Part shown: positions 5,898 to 5,960 of the stretch, piece after piece
Position numbering within the stretch: position 1 is the stretch's first letter
How the letters are laid out: each line of letters opens with the position of its first letter
NCBI GenBank assembly: GCA_004525465.1
Contig: SPCN01000150.1
Span: 1-5,960, forward strand
DNA length: 5,960 nt
Origin: Chrysiogenales bacterium
GTDB taxonomy: Bacteria; Acidobacteriota; Aminicenantia; UBA2199
Reading direction: 5' to 3'
Position numbers and translations under genes: made by a program
Notes under the pieces: generated by a model
Seen by the model: only the letters and a program-made list of their open reading frames with translations
The model's database searches: none
Told to the model about the DNA's origin: nothing

Positions 5898-5960
5898 TCA
5901 GGGGATGATGCCGCGCTGACGTTGTTCCCGCCGTTTTTCGGAGCGGTCGACGATCAGGGC
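5898..5960 (-). CDS. Possible C-terminal end of a leftward gene (cut by window edge)
   Basis: On the minus strand an open frame enters from the right edge and ends at TGA (5900-5898). Its last 20 residues read ALIVDRSEKRREQRQRGIIP. The charged, arginine-rich tail looks like protein, and a convergent arrangement is plausible. The stretch is too short to assign a family, and another minus-strand frame is also open across it, so the call is tentative. Confidence 0.35.
   Translation of the reverse strand, partial: ALIVDRSEKRREQRQRGIIP

Noticed and set aside
1..5960. CRISPR array, insertion sequence, tRNA or rRNA
   Set aside because: I saw no regularly spaced repeats, no transposase frame or terminal inverted repeats, and no cloverleaf or rRNA-like stretch on either strand.

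Overview
The window reads as a piece of a Gram-negative (two-membrane) bacterial chromosome. Every complete gene encodes an envelope component: a secreted LolA-like protein, two FtsX-type permeases, a LolD-type ATPase and an outer-membrane beta-barrel. A second probable outer-membrane protein is cut off at the left edge. Base composition is moderate and mixed. The gene set resembles envelope-transport operons of Desulfobacterota (the former Deltaproteobacteria), but that placement is inference from gene content and style, not proven by any marker.

Layout: positions 1-181 hold the start of a leftward gene, with signal peptide plus the N-terminus of a Gcw_chp/TorF-like outer-membrane protein. 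Positions 182-427 are a divergent control region. It has a good sigma70-type promoter reading right (TTGACA, 17 bases, CACAAT), a weaker -10-like element reading left, and several inverted repeats, the best with 9-bp arms at 250-271. Positions 428-5787 form one rightward operon of five genes: a LolA-like 'outer membrane lipoprotein-sorting' protein (428-1213), permease 1 (1243-2466), permease 2 (2548-3774), ATPase (3774-4484) and a 431-residue beta-barrel (4492-5787). The last three are tightly packed, with a 1-base overlap and then a 7-base gap. Positions 5788-5897 are a short convergent gap with weak hairpins. Positions 5898-5960 may be the last 20 codons of a leftward gene.

How the genes may work together: the two permeases and the ATPase should form a type VII (MacB/LolCDE-fold, mechanotransmission) ABC complex in the inner membrane. 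In that fold ATP hydrolysis in the cytoplasm moves periplasmic domains rather than pumping across the bilayer. The LolA-like protein is a natural soluble acceptor for a lipid or lipidated cargo leaving that complex, and the barrel is a candidate outer-membrane end point. No LolB-like lipoprotein lies in the window, so this is better described as a Lol-like system of unknown cargo than as the housekeeping Lol pathway. The co-operonic barrel is the least understood and most interesting part.
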